DNA of 64,000 nucleotides from JAENVT01 sp963773085 (GTDB lineage: Bacteria; Actinomycetota; Acidimicrobiia; Acidimicrobiales; Ilumatobacteraceae), in contig CAVYZS010000008.1 in the NCBI GenBank assembly GCA_963773085.1, positions 62,001 to 126,000 on the forward strand. The letters run 5' to 3'. Position numbers and translations under genes: made by a program. This document shows positions 10,082-18,598 of this stretch, one piece after another (positions within the stretch are counted from its first letter, which is position 1; each line of letters begins with the position of its first letter). The notes beneath the pieces were generated by a model. It did not search any database. It saw only the letters and a list, made by a program, of their open reading frames with translations, and had not been told where the DNA came from.

Positions 10082-10704
10082 ATCGTGCCCTTCGTGTGGT
10101 TGCGGTAGATCTTGCGGCGTGCCTGCTCGGATCGTTGCCGCACCCAACACCCGTCGAGGTGGTCGTTGACCAGACCCATGGCTTGCATGAACGCGTAGAC
10201 CGTCGTCGGTCCGACGAAGCTCCAGCCGCGTCGCTTGAGGTCTTTGGAGATGGCCGTCGACGCCGCGGTCAGTGCCGGGATCTCGGTCGGGGGATCGGAG
10301 AACGTGGCGTGCGGCCACATGTAGTTGGCGATGGAGCCGAACTCGTCGATCAGCTCGAGCGCCCGGGTCGCGTTGTTGATCGTCGAGCGGATCTTGCCCC
10401 CGTGACGAACGATCCCCGCATCGCCCAGCAGCCGGTCGACATCGTTCTCGTCGAACCCGGCGATGACGACGGGGTCGAAGCCGGCGAACGCGGCGCGGAA
10501 GTTCTCCCGTTTGCGCAGAATGGTCAGCCACGACAGGCCCGACTGGAAGCCCTCGAGGCACAGCTTCTCGAACAGCCGGTGGTCGTCGTCGACCCCGAAG
10601 CCCCACTCGGTGTCGTGATAGGCGATGTAGTCAGGGGTCGACGTTCCCCACCAGCAGCGGTTGTGCTTGTCGTCACCTGGGACCACGTTCATCACGTGGA
10701 TCAT
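10078..10704 (-). CDS. tag: DNA-3-methyladenine glycosylase I
   Basis: Intact base-excision-repair enzyme that removes 3-methyladenine from DNA. Family landmarks are the N-terminal zinc-site region NRCWWGTSTPDYIAYHDTEW, GLSWLTILRKRENFR with the substrate-pocket aromatics, GGKIRSTINNA, the SFVGPTTVYAFMQAMGLVNDH C-terminal segment and the late HLDGC. Length 208 residues is normal for Tag. ATG 10704 is preferred over two upstream in-frame ATGs because an AAGGG purine run stands seven nucleotides before it. The usual first zinc Cys pair (RCxWC) is RCWW here, so the zinc site may be altered. It is co-transcribed with and coupled to the HAD gene. Confidence 0.85.
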   Translation of the reverse strand: MIHVMNVVPGDDKHNRCWWGTSTPDYIAYHDTEWGFGVDDDHRLFEKLCLEGFQSGLSWLTILRKRENFRAAFAGFDPVVIAGFDENDVDRLLGDAGIVRHGGKIRSTINNATRALELIDEFGSIANYMWPHATFSDPPTEIPALTAASTAISKDLKRRGWSFVGPTTVYAFMQAMGLVNDHLDGCWVRQRSEQARRKIYRNHTKGTI

Positions 10705-10736
10705 CGTGGCACCCTTCATTGCCGCGATGCGACACA

Positions 10737-10742
10737 TACGAT
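10737..10742 (+). promoter_or_regulatory. Probable -10 box (TACGAT) for a leaderless cyclase transcript
   Basis: TACGAT stands seven nucleotides before the cyclase ATG with no Shine-Dalgarno sequence between, matching the TAnnnT-start spacing seen before many genes in this window. It also lies inside the 5' region of the divergent tag gene. Confidence 0.45.
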
Positions 10743-10749
10743 GCGATTC

Positions 10750-11732
10750 ATGCCACCACTGCCGTCGTACCGGGAACTTCCGATGTTCAACGATCTGCCC
10801 GCCAGCTGGGGACTTGCTTGGTTCGGGAGGACCTGACTATTTCGGATGCCTGAACCTGATGACACCCGAGACATTGGTGAACGCGGCGCGACTCGTGACC
10901 AAGGGCGCGGTGTTTGCGCTCAACTGGTCGGCCGATCTCCCTGATCCGCCGTTGTTCGGCAGGCTCCCACACACTCACGAGGTCGTCGATCGATCGACCG
11001 GGCATGACGACCTGCTGCATCAATGGAATACCCAGTCGTCGTCCCAATGGGACGGCTTCCGCCACGTGAAGAACACTCCCAACGGCTTCTACGACGGAGT
11101 ACCCGACGCCGAGCACGGGATCGATCACTGGGCCCGCCGCGGCATTGCTGGTCGCGCCGTACTGTGCGACATCGGACGCTGGCGGGCAGCCCAGGGTCGA
11201 CCGTTGCAGTACGCCGAGTCCGACGTGATCGAGCCGGAGGAGATCATGGCAACGCTCGATGCCCAGGGATCTCCACTCGAACGTGGCGACGTGATGTTGA
11301 TGCGCACCGGCTGGACAGAGTGGTACGAGACGGAGACGGATGAGGCGATGCGCGCCACGGCAGCCGATCGCCCGAGTGCTCAAGGCACCGGGCTTGCCGT
11401 CGGGGGAGCGCACGGCGGAGTTCCTGTGGGATCTGCACATCGCCGCCATCGGTGCCGACAACCCTGCGGTCGAGGTATGGCCACCGGGAACCGGCCAGAA
11501 CCCCGACGAGGTCGCCGCGCTGAAGGCCGATCATCCCGAGCGGATGCACGAGGTGTTCGCCCACTCGTTGCTGCTGCCGATGCTCGGCATCCCGCTCGGT
11601 GAGCTGTTCGACCTGTCACGGCTCGCCGCCGACTGTGCAGCCGACGGGCGGTACACGTGTCTGTTCGTGTCGGCACCTCTCAACGTGCCGCATGGGGTGG
11701 CGTCACCACCCAACGCTCTGGCGATCAAGTGA
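10750..11732 (+). CDS. Cyclase family (kynurenine formamidase-like) metal hydrolase, frameshifted
   Basis: About 325 residues. The N-terminus MPPLPSYRELPMFNDLPASW leads after a shift near 10815 into GGPDYFGCLNLMTPETL. The metal site reads SQWDGFRHVKN, the QWDxxxH variant of the cyclase-family HxGTHxD motif, and the C-terminus has LPMLGIPLGELFDLSRLA and VSAPLNVPHGVASPPNALAI. A second shift lies near 11365. Family members hydrolyse amides or lactones such as N-formylkynurenine; long forms with this QWD motif are common in actinobacterial aromatic or terpene degradation clusters, which is only a guide here. Its stop overlaps the AraC-type regulator's GTG start (GTGA), so the two are coupled. Confidence 0.75.
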
Positions 11733-12433
11733 CGCGCGAGAATGATTCGGTGCATCGTGAGTACCCGAGTCGGCTGTGCGGTGGCGTCGTCTGGTCGTCC
11801 GTCTCCGACGCAGGTCAAGTGCTGCGGATACTTCCCGATGGCTGCATGGATCTCATCTGGGACGGAGCGTACGTGATGGTGGCCGGACCCGACACCCACT
11901 CTCAGCTCTTCCAAACCGTGAGTGGTCGAACGATGACGGGCCTGCGTCTGGCTCCCGGCCAGGGGCCGCTGGTCATCGGCGTGCCGGCAAACGAGCTCGT
12001 CAATACCCGGGTCTCGATCGACGCCGTGTGGAGCCCGGCACGCGTTCGCCAGATCACCGATCTCTTGTCGGAGAGCCACGAGGTGGCCGAGACGTTGGAA
12101 GACATCGCCTCCGAAGGGCTTGCCGGTTCCGAGGCCGACAGCCGGCTGATGGCGCAAGTCGCGACGTTGGCAGGGTCGGGTCACACCAGCAGTGCGATCG
12201 CACAGCAGGTCGGGCTGAGCCCCCGACAACTTCAGCGCAGGAGTTCGGCAGCGTTCGGCTACGGCACCAAGATGTTGACCCGAATCCTGCGCCTGCAGCG
12301 GGCGGTGCGCATGAGCTACGACGGCGTGTCGAAGGCAGAAGTCGCCGCCAGGAACGGGTACGCAGATCAGCCGCACCTGGCCCGCGAGGTCAAGGAGCTG
12401 GCCGGCGTTTCGCTCGGAACACTCATCAGCTGA
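11729..12433 (+). CDS. AraC-family transcriptional regulator
   Basis: Intact 234-residue regulator. The N-terminal part (VLRILPDGCMDLIWDG, MVAGPDTHSQLF, GLRLAPGQG) is the DUF6597/AraC sensor type found in one-component regulators. The C-terminal DNA-binding domain has two helix-turn-helix segments: SSAIAQQVGLSPRQLQRR and KAEVAARNGYADQPHLAREV, with the expected FGYGTKMLTRILRLQRA connector. GTG 11729 is chosen because it overlaps the cyclase stop; the open frame upstream only shadows the cyclase. Position suggests that it controls the cyclase and neighbouring catabolic genes. Its stop region overlaps the end of the convergent VOC gene by 8 bp. Confidence 0.85.
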   Translation: MTRENDSVHREYPSRLCGGVVWSSVSDAGQVLRILPDGCMDLIWDGAYVMVAGPDTHSQLFQTVSGRTMTGLRLAPGQGPLVIGVPANELVNTRVSIDAVWSPARVRQITDLLSESHEVAETLEDIASEGLAGSEADSRLMAQVATLAGSGHTSSAIAQQVGLSPRQLQRRSSAAFGYGTKMLTRILRLQRAVRMSYDGVSKAEVAARNGYADQPHLAREVKELAGVSLGTLIS

Positions 12434-12824
12434 CACCGGAGTTGGCGAACAGCTCCACGTGGTTACCGTCGGGATCGAGCACCACCGCATAGCGCTGACC
12501 CCAGAACGCGTCCCACGGGTCGCGATCACCCGGTGTAGCCCGACGAAGTCAAGGCCTGGAAGGTCGAGTCGACGTCGTCGGGACTGTCACAGACGAAAGC
12601 CAAGGCGATCCGGTGTCCACCCGATGGCAGGGTCCACGACTCGTCGAATGACCGGACCGTGTCCTGGGTGTCCCATGCCAGTCGCAGACCTCCGGGAGTG
12701 TCACTTCGACGTGCGGTTCTGTGTCGGCGCCAGCCGGGATGTCGAGCCCCAGACGCCGGTAGAACGCCAGTGATGCGGCCACGTCTGCGACGACGAGTCC
12801 GATGAGATCAAAGCGGGGAGTCAT
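12426..12824 (-). CDS. VOC (glyoxalase/bleomycin-resistance) family protein, frameshifted
   Basis: A single VOC-fold protein of about 132 residues, typical length for the family. It starts MTPRFDLIGLVVADVAASLA and FYRRLGLDIP (the beta-alpha-beta start of the fold), then after shifts GLRLAWDTQDTV, ALAFVCDSPDDVDSTF and the C-terminal DPDGNHVELFANSG, where the Glu is the usual metal ligand. Shifts are near 12705 (one G missing from a GGG run) and 12545. The ATG is preceded at six nucleotides by TACCGT on the minus strand, so the transcript is probably leaderless. Function could be dioxygenase, lyase or drug-binding; nothing here decides it. Confidence 0.75.
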
Positions 12825-12830
12825 GACCGC

Positions 12831-12836
12831 ACGGTA
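12831..12836 (-). promoter_or_regulatory. Probable -10 box (TACCGT) for the VOC gene
   Basis: On the minus strand TACCGT ends six nucleotides before the VOC ATG at 12824, with no ribosome binding site between. It faces away from the SDR promoter 44 bp further on. Confidence 0.45.
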
Positions 12837-12857
12837 CAACCACGCCGATCGCGTGTC

Positions 12858-12885
12858 TTGAACAAGTCGGACATCTGTCTATGGT
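12858..12885 (+). promoter_or_regulatory. Candidate promoter TTGAAC-N16-TATGGT for the SDR gene
   Basis: TTGAAC at 12858-12863 and TATGGT at 12880-12885 have 16-nt spacing. The -10 box ends seven nucleotides before the ATG at 12893, which would make the transcript leaderless or nearly so. Confidence 0.45.
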
Positions 12886-12892
12886 GTCGCCG

Positions 12893-13667
12893 ATGGACAG
12901 CGATCACCTTCCTTCGTTCTCTCTCGGCGGTCGGGTCGCACTCGTCACCGGTGCGAGCCGGGGAATCGGTCGCGGGCTGGTCGACGCATTGGCGGCGGCG
13001 GGAGCGATCGTCGCGGTCACAGCCCGTACCGCTTCCGATGCCGAAGCCGTGGCACGAGAGGTGACCGCCGCCGGTGGTGCGGCGTCAGCGCACTCGCTCG
13101 ACGTGAATGACCTGTCGTCGATTCGTCAGCACGATCGACCAGGTTGTCGATCGCCACGGACAGCTCGACATCCTCGTCGCCAATGCCGGACTCGGGGCCA
13201 ATCACCCGGCGCTCGACGTGACCGAGCGCGACTGGGACGAGATGATGGGCGTGAACGCCAGGGGTCTGTTCTTCACGGCCCAGGCGGCCGGCCGGGTGAT
13301 GGTCGCGCAGGGCTCAGGGCGGATCGTCGCGCTCAGCTCCCAGGCGTCGTTGGTCGGCATCCGCGATCACGCGGTGTATTGCGCATCGAAAGGCGCGGTG
13401 AACCAGATCGTTCGAGTGCTCGCGCTCGAATGGGGCGCACTGGGAGTAACCGTCAACGCGGTCGCGCCGACCTTCATCTACACCCCCGGAACCGCGGAGC
13501 GACTCGACGATCCTGACTATCGACGCGCCGTCGTCGATCGGATTCCCATCGGCAGGGTCGGCACGATCGCCGATGTCGCCGGAGCGGTCGTCTACCTGGC
13601 GTCGGACGCGGCGGCGATGGTGAACGGGACGATCCTGCCGGTCGACGGTGGCTGGACCGCTCAATAG
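12893..13667 (+). CDS. Short-chain dehydrogenase/reductase, frameshifted
   Basis: Classical SDR of about 258 residues using NAD(P). The cofactor motif is ALVTGASRGIGRGL (TGxxxGxG), then LVANAGLG (NAG), the active-site Ser in IVALSSQAS and the YCASKGA Tyr/Lys pair (YxxxK), followed by ALEWGALGVTVNAVAPTFIYT and the C-terminal LPVDGGW. One shift near 13125 separates the halves. ATG 12893 is chosen over an upstream GTG/ATG because of the TATGGT box seven nucleotides before it. The substrate is unknown. The gene heads a run of four catabolic-looking genes transcribed in the same direction, so an alcohol or hydroxy-acid oxidation step is plausible. Confidence 0.8.
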
Positions 13668-13686
13668 CCGATGAGCCCATGAGCCC

Positions 13687-14727
13687 ATGAACACCGTGCT
13701 GACGGCGTTCCTCACCCACAATCCGGAGGATCTCCAGGCGTACTACGGGCGGGCGCTGCCCGAGCTCACGGCGATTGCCGACGTGGTCTCGAACCCACTC
13801 GGCCGTGATCTCAGCACGCCAGAACTGATCGCAGCGGCGAAGGACTGCGACGTGATCATCGCCCATCGATCCACCCCGGGCGAGGCGGCCGTGTTCGACG
13901 CGTCGCCCGGTCTGCTGGCCTTCTTGCGGTGCGCCGTCGACATCAGCACGATCGACGTTCCCGCGGCAAGCTCTCGCCGGCGTGCTGGTCGGCCACGCCG
14001 ACAAGAGCTTCGTGCCGTCGACGGCCGAACTTGCCCTGGCTCTGATGCTCGACGTTGCCCGCGGTGTCAGCGAGTCGACGATCGGCTATCGCAGCGACGT
14101 GCCGCCGCCGCAACGGCCGGGTCGGCAGTTGCGGGGGCGCACCGCCGGCATCATCGGCTACGGCGCGATCGGCTCGTACCTGGCCGAGCTGCTGCGCGGG
14201 ATCGGTATGCGCGTGCTGGTCTGCGATCCGGTCGCCGACGCGACGCTGCGACGGTTTCGAACAGACGACCCTGCACGCAGGTACTGGCTCAGTCGGATTT
14301 CGTGCTCCCGCTGGCTCCCGCCGCGCCGGACACCGACAACCTCATCGACGCCGACGCTCTCGCCGTGATGCGACCGGGCACGATCCTCGTCAACGTGTCG
14401 CGTGGCGAACTGATCGACGAGGCCGCCGTCGCCGCGGCGCTCGACTCCGGCCATCTCGGTGGGTTGGCCATGGATGTCGGTCGGGCTCCCGACCAGCGAC
14501 CTTCGCCGGAGCTCGCCAATCGACCGGGCGTCGTCGCCACGCCTCATCTCGGCGGTCTCACGCCGGAGAACGCCGACGCCCAGGCGTCGAGCTCCGTCGA
14601 ACAGGTGCGCGCCATGCTCGCCGGCGAGATGCCGCCGCGCACCGTCAACGCCGAGCACGCCCGCCGCCTTCGTGCGTGGTGGAGCGGACACGGTGATCGA
14701 TCCGCACTTCCCGCTCGGCGCGTGTGA
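13687..14727 (+). CDS. D-isomer-specific 2-hydroxyacid dehydrogenase family protein, frameshifted
   Basis: About 340 residues, NAD-dependent oxidoreductase fold. The N-terminal substrate domain reads MNTVLTAFLTHNPEDLQAYY and CDVIIAHRSTPGEAAVF. The Rossmann motif is TAGIIGYGAIGSYLAELL, followed by DFVLPLAPAAPDTDNLIDAD, VNVSRGELIDEAAVAAAL (the catalytic Arg region) and a late ATPHLGGLTPEN containing the catalytic His. Shifts lie near 13970 and 14265. As read it stops at 14727, but a shift in the last 50 bases would give a GTGA overlap with the next gene. It starts 19 nt after the SDR, preceded by a short direct repeat (gatgagcccatgagcccatg) offering several in-frame or near-frame ATGs. Confidence 0.75.
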   Translation: MNTVLTAFLTHNPEDLQAYYGRALPELTAIADVVSNPLGRDLSTPELIAAAKDCDVIIAHRSTPGEAAVFDASPGLLAFLRCAVDISTIDVPAASSRRRAGRPRRQELRAVDGRTCPGSDARRCPRCQRVDDRLSQRRAAAATAGSAVAGAHRRHHRLRRDRLVPGRAAARDRYARAGLRSGRRRDAATVSNRRPCTQVLAQSDFVLPLAPAAPDTDNLIDADALAVMRPGTILVNVSRGELIDEAAVAAALDSGHLGGLAMDVGRAPDQRPSPELANRPGVVATPHLGGLTPENADAQASSSVEQVRAMLAGEMPPRTVNAEHARRLRAWWSGHGDRSALPARRV

Positions 14728-15559
14728 CACGCACATGCACGTCTACGACAGCCGATACCCCGTGTCGCCGTTGTCCCTCCTGCGGCCACCCGACGCAACG
14801 GTCGACGAGTATCGCAAGGTCCAATCCGCACTCGGCCTCCAGCGGGTCGTGGTCGTGCAGCCGACGACGTACGGGCTCGACAACTCCTGCCTCCTCGACG
14901 CCGTTGCCCAACTCGGTGGCGAAGCCCGAGCGATCGTCGTCGTGGACGATGCGGTGACCGACCTCGATCTCGAGCACCTTGACGCGAGCAGGGTGTTCGC
15001 GGTGCGCGCTTTCACATGCTGCCCGGTGGTGCCGTGCCGTGGGAGATGATGCACACCGTCGCCGAACGAATCGCTCCACTTCGGGTGGCACATCCAGCTG
15101 CAGATGAACGGCCGAGATCTCATCGACCGGTTCGACGCCCTGCGTCGCGCTACCGACGCCACTCGTCATCGATCATGTCGGCCGTTACATGCCACCGGTC
15201 GAACCCGCCGACGAACGGTTCCGCATGCTGCTGCGGTTGCTCGACACCGGACGTTGCTGGGTCAAGCTCTCGGCGCCCTACGAATCGGCCGTCGATGACG
15301 CTCACGACGTATCCAGCGGTCACTCGACTCGTCCACACCCTCGTCCGACATGCTCCCGAGCGCATGCTGTGGGCGACGAACTGGCCGCATCCCGGTCAGG
15401 CACGACCTCCATCCCTGGACGAACTCGCGCCGCTTGGCGTTCGAGTGGATGCCCGACGACGCCGGTGTTCGACAGCGCATCCTCGTCGACAACCCCGCCG
15501 AGTTGTACCAGTTCGACCCCATCTCGTATCGTCGCCCACCCAGCCGAGGAAACCCGTGA
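14693..15559 (+). CDS. Amidohydrolase 2 family hydrolase (2-pyrone-4,6-dicarboxylate lactonase-like), frameshifted
   Basis: TIM-barrel metal hydrolase of about 288 residues. The first metal site is CDTHMHVYDSRYPV (HxH). Later pieces read QRVVVVQPTTYGLDNSCLLD, HIQLQMNGRDLIDRFDALRR, VIDHVGRYMPPVEPAD (barrel His), CWVKLSAPYES and ERMLWATNWPHPGQ, the last containing the catalytic Asp-equivalent region. This set matches LigI-type lactonases and related dicarboxylate hydrolases. Shifts occur near 15010, 15080, 15160, 15300 and 15425. GTG 14693 overlaps the previous gene, and the stop overlaps the next start in a GTGA (15556-15559), so the three genes are coupled. Confidence 0.75.
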
Positions 15560-16332
15560 CCAGCAACTACGCCTCGTACCCATCGCTCGTCGATCGGACC
15601 GTGTTCGTCACCGGCGGTGCCGACGGCATCGGCAGCGCGATGGTCGAGCAGTTCGCCCGCCAGGGCAGCAGGGTCGCGTTCGTCGACAAGAACGTCGAGT
15701 ACGCCCTCGCCACCATCCAGCGCTGCGTCGATGCCGGCGTCGCTCACGCGCCGATCTTCTACGAGGTCGATCTACTCGACATCGCCGCGCTGCAAGGCGG
15801 CGTGCGCGGCGGCCGTTCGATGCGCTCGGAGGCATCACCGTGCTCGTCAACAACGCCGCCAGTGACGATCGGCACGATTGGCGCGACATGACTCCGGAGT
15901 ACTTCGACGATCGGATCAACACCAACCTGCGCCACTACTTCTTCGCCATCCAGGCGTTGGCACCGCAGATGATCGAGGCCGGGCATCGGGTCGATCATCA
16001 ACATCGGGTCGAGCAGCTACATGATGCAAGAGGACATGTTCCCCGGTTACGCGATCGCCAAGTCGGCCGTCGAGGGCATCACCCGCACGATGGCACGCTC
16101 GCTCGGCCCGCACGGTGTGCGGGTCAACACGGTGCTGCCCGGCTGGGTACCCACCGAGCGGCAGCTCACCAAGTGGTGGACGCCCGAGGGCGAGCAGGCG
16201 ACGATGGACGATCAGGCGATCAAGCGCCGGATCATGCCCGACGAGTTCGCCCAGATGGTGCTGTTCCTCGCCGCCGACGACGGTGCCGCCTGCACGGCGC
16301 AACAGTTCCTGGTCGACGGCGGTCGCTTCTGA
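15556..16332 (+). CDS. Short-chain dehydrogenase/reductase, frameshifted
   Basis: A second SDR of about 258 residues. Visible motifs are TVFVTGGADGIGSAMVEQFA (cofactor loop), FVDKNVEYALATIQ, ITVLVNNAASDD (NNA), INIGSSSYM (active-site Ser), YAIAKSAVEGITRTMARSLG (YxxxK) and VNTVLPGWVPTERQL, ending QQFLVDGGRF. Shifts lie near 15810 and 15995. Cofactor preference is probably NAD, judged from the acidic FVDKN after strand 2. GTG 15556 overlaps the hydrolase stop. Together with the upstream dehydrogenases and lactonase-like enzyme, it suggests oxidation and ring opening of a sugar acid or aromatic acid. Confidence 0.8.
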
Positions 16333-16354
16333 GCGGCGTCGCAGCGCGCCGGGG

Positions 16355-16360
16355 TACGGT
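16355..16360 (+). promoter_or_regulatory. Probable -10 box (TACGGT) before a small gene
   Basis: TACGGT ends five nucleotides before the ATG at 16366, supporting that this 61-codon reading frame is expressed as a leaderless transcript. Confidence 0.35.
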
Positions 16361-16365
16361 GCAGC

Positions 16366-16551
16366 ATGAGCGTGCACCGAAAGTCGTCGCGGCCGACCGG
16401 CATCACCAACGAGTCCGGCCAACCGGAGATCGTGCTCGAGATCGACGGGCTCACCCTGTCGATGACCCCACCCGGTGGAGCAGTGACCGATCCCCCGCCT
16501 GATGCCGGCGATGATGTCGCCGGTGAGGACGAGCCGGACGACGACCGCTGA
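16366..16551 (+). CDS. Small hypothetical protein, 61 aa
   Basis: I do not recognise this protein. It has a basic N-terminus (MSVHRKSSRPTG), a short hydrophobic centre with IVLEIDGLTLSMTPPGG, and a strongly acidic tail (GDDVAGEDEPDDDR). No membrane segment or known motif is seen. Evidence that it is real: correct spacing in a 220-bp gap, an upstream TACGGT box, and the following RibD/DHFR-like gene starting four nucleotides after its stop, as in an operon. It could be a small regulatory or chaperone-like protein. Confidence is limited by its length. Confidence 0.4.
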   Translation: MSVHRKSSRPTGITNESGQPEIVLEIDGLTLSMTPPGGAVTDPPPDAGDDVAGEDEPDDDR

Positions 16552-16555
16552 ACGC

Positions 16556-17113
16556 ATGTCAATGGTGCTGTGGCAAGTCGTGATGTCACTCGACGGATTC
16601 ATCGCCGACTCGGACGACGCAATGGATTGGGTCTTCAAGTTCGGCGGGCCGACCGAATTCGGTGGTGACCCGCCGCCCAGCGCCATCATCACCTCGACCG
16701 GCTCGGTTCTTGCCGGTAGGCGGAGTTACGACGTCGGAAGAAAGCCTGGCCAGCGGCCCGAGGCACGCAAGGTCTTCGGTGGAGCGTGGGACGGGCCGCA
16801 GTTCGTTCTCACTCACCATGCGCCGCACGACGAGGAGGACGAGACGATCACGTTCTTGGACTGCGACATCGAGGAGGCCGTCGCCACGGCACTTCGGGCC
16901 GCGGCGGGCAAGGATGTCCTGATCATCGGTGCCAACGTCGGTCAGCAGTGCATCGATAGCGGCCTGATCGACGAGGTGCGGGTCTTTCTGGTGCCCGTGC
17001 TACTCGGTGCCGGCGTCCGATTCTTCGACCGACCGGGCCCCCTGATCAACCTGGAGACGGTGGGCGTCACTCAATCCGGCCAGGTGTCCACGCTGCGTTT
17101 CAGGCTCGGTTGA
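16556..17113 (+). CDS. Dihydrofolate reductase / RibD C-terminal domain family protein
   Basis: Intact 185-residue protein with the DHFR-like fold of the RibD reductase domain. It starts MSMVLWQVVMSLDGFIADSD, with the SLDGFIA motif of the family, then TGSVLAGRRSYDVGR, PQFVLTHHAP, and the NADPH-binding KDVLIIGANVGQQCIDSGL followed by VRVFLVPVLLGAGVRFFD. Homologues are stand-alone reductases of unknown substrate, sometimes tied to flavin or folate metabolism. The ATG at 16556 is four nucleotides after the small hypothetical gene. Its end abuts the convergent HNH gene with a two-nucleotide gap. Confidence 0.85.
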   Translation: MSMVLWQVVMSLDGFIADSDDAMDWVFKFGGPTEFGGDPPPSAIITSTGSVLAGRRSYDVGRKPGQRPEARKVFGGAWDGPQFVLTHHAPHDEEDETITFLDCDIEEAVATALRAAAGKDVLIIGANVGQQCIDSGLIDEVRVFLVPVLLGAGVRFFDRPGPLINLETVGVTQSGQVSTLRFRLG

Positions 17114-17115
17114 AA

Positions 17116-18417
17116 CTATGCGTCGACAAGAACCCGGTGCACCGCGGTCCCGGTTTCAGGCGTGGTAGTGCGCCCGATTTCGGTTCCGTCGGGTCGGTAG
17201 GTGTGCCATTGTCCGGTGGGGTCGCGCCAGGTGCGGTAGCCGTGTTGTTTGAACAGGTTGTGCCGGGCACACATCGGTGCTCCGTTGTCGGGATTGGTTG
17301 GTCCGTGACCGGTGGCCCATGGTGTGGAGTGGTCGGTTTGGCAGCGCCCGGAGTGCTGGGTGCACCCGGGCCATATACATTGTCGGTTGCCGAGGAACAC
17401 CGCGTCGCGGGCGCCCCCGGTGAACAGGCGTGATCGGCGGCCGAGATCGATGACCACCCCGGCGGTGTCGAACACGACCCGGCGGACGTGCCCGGTGAGC
17501 GAGGCGGCGATGATGTCGACCGGGTCGATCTGGTGCCCGGTGGAGGTTTCGCAGCGCCGCTGGTCGACGCTGGCCGGGTCAATGGGTGCGCAGGCGCCGC
17601 CGGCCAGCTGGGTGAGGTGATGTTCGTAGGTGATCTGGTCGACGACGATGTTGACCAGCGGGTCGAAGGTGCCGACAGCGCCGGACGCGGCGGCGGTGGT
17701 GAACACCGCGAGGAGGGCGTCGAAGCGGCGCTGGGCGTCGGTTCGTTCCAACAACGCCGGGACCATGCGATCGCCCCACTGGTTGACGCCGGTGTCCCAG
17801 TCGGCGTGGAACTCGGCTTTGCAGAACCGTTCGAAGATCTCCTCGATCATCGCTCCGGCGAGGACGCCGCCTTGGGCGTCGAGATAGACCCGTTCACCGA
17901 CGATGGCAACATGGGCGTCGCGGAAGTTGTGGGCTCGTTGATGTTGGCCGTGGGCGCCGTCGGTGTCGGCGAGAGCTTCCCAGCGGCGCACGACGACGGC
18001 GAAGTCGTCGTACGACAACGTCGCCGCATGATCGACGAGCAAACCAGCCGAGTCGGGGAACTGTTCGGCACAGCGCGGATTGGCGAAAACCCGGGCCAAC
18101 AGCCGGGTCTGCGACACGCCAACTGAGCCACGATGCGTTGCGGTGGCTGCCACGGGTACGGCGTGCAACATCCGCCCGCATTGCACCATTGCTTTGGTGT
18201 CGCTACTCGACCAGTTGCACGTCGCCCTGGCCCACCCCGACACCGAGGCGTGGCCATCGTCGGCATAGGCGACAGTTCGCTCGGCGACGCCGACCGTCTC
18301 GGCAATCAACGTCTCGACCCGCCGCCGAACGCCATCCAACTCGAACAGAACACGTTCCAACTGGCGCGGCCCCAACCCCTCGAGATCAGCAAGCTCCGGA
18401 ACCTCGATCGAACGCAT
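17116..18417 (-). CDS. DUF222 / HNH endonuclease domain protein (13E12 repeat family type)
   Basis: Intact 433-residue protein. An N-terminal alpha-helical DUF222 domain covers roughly residues 1-300 (LEGLGPRQLERVLFELDGVR at the start; GVSQTRLLARVFANPRC; FDALLAVF). The C-terminal HNH nuclease has the pattern RQCIWPGCTQHSGRCQTDH, then GAPMCARHNLFKQHG, with two CxxC-type zinc pairs around the HNH core. These multi-copy actinobacterial proteins are related to the mycobacterial 13E12 family and may move as homing-like elements; the biological role is unsettled. ATG 18417 is chosen because DUF222 begins there; a GATACT box is six nucleotides upstream. Codon use looks like that of its neighbours. 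Confidence 0.85.
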   Translation of the reverse strand: MRSIEVPELADLEGLGPRQLERVLFELDGVRRRVETLIAETVGVAERTVAYADDGHASVSGWARATCNWSSSDTKAMVQCGRMLHAVPVAATATHRGSVGVSQTRLLARVFANPRCAEQFPDSAGLLVDHAATLSYDDFAVVVRRWEALADTDGAHGQHQRAHNFRDAHVAIVGERVYLDAQGGVLAGAMIEEIFERFCKAEFHADWDTGVNQWGDRMVPALLERTDAQRRFDALLAVFTTAAASGAVGTFDPLVNIVVDQITYEHHLTQLAGGACAPIDPASVDQRRCETSTGHQIDPVDIIAASLTGHVRRVVFDTAGVVIDLGRRSRLFTGGARDAVFLGNRQCIWPGCTQHSGRCQTDHSTPWATGHGPTNPDNGAPMCARHNLFKQHGYRTWRDPTGQWHTYRPDGTEIGRTTTPETGTAVHRVLVDA

Positions 18418-18459
18418 GATCGCAGTATCGCAGAAGGGTGTCACACAGAGCCCGGCACC

Positions 18460-18465
18460 TAGTCT
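18460..18465 (+). promoter_or_regulatory. Probable -10 box (TAGTCT) ahead of the DHFR fragment and DinB gene
   Basis: TAGTCT ends seven nucleotides before the ATG at 18473. This may now serve chiefly to express the downstream DinB and DUF3995 genes. Confidence 0.4.
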
Positions 18466-18472
18466 CGCGACA

Positions 18473-18598
18473 ATGAGGAAGTTGGTGGTGTCAGAGTTCG
18501 TGACCTTCGACGGCGTGATGGAAGAGCCGGGAGGCGAGCCCACACACCCACACAGCGGCTGGGTCGTTGACCTCTCAGGCCCGCTCACCTCCCGATGA
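18473..18598 (+). pseudogene. Truncated N-terminus of a RibD/DHFR-like protein
   Basis: Only 41 codons remain. MRKLVVSEFVTFDGVMEEPG is a clear match to the start of YyaP/RibD-type DHFR-like proteins (VSxFVTLDGVMEDPGG), continuing HPHSGWVV, after which the reading goes off-family and stops. The usual protein is about 180 residues, so at least three quarters is missing. Its TGA overlaps the DinB ATG (ATGA), so the leftover may now act as a leader peptide that couples translation to dinB. A deletion joining two genes would explain the arrangement. Confidence 0.6.
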
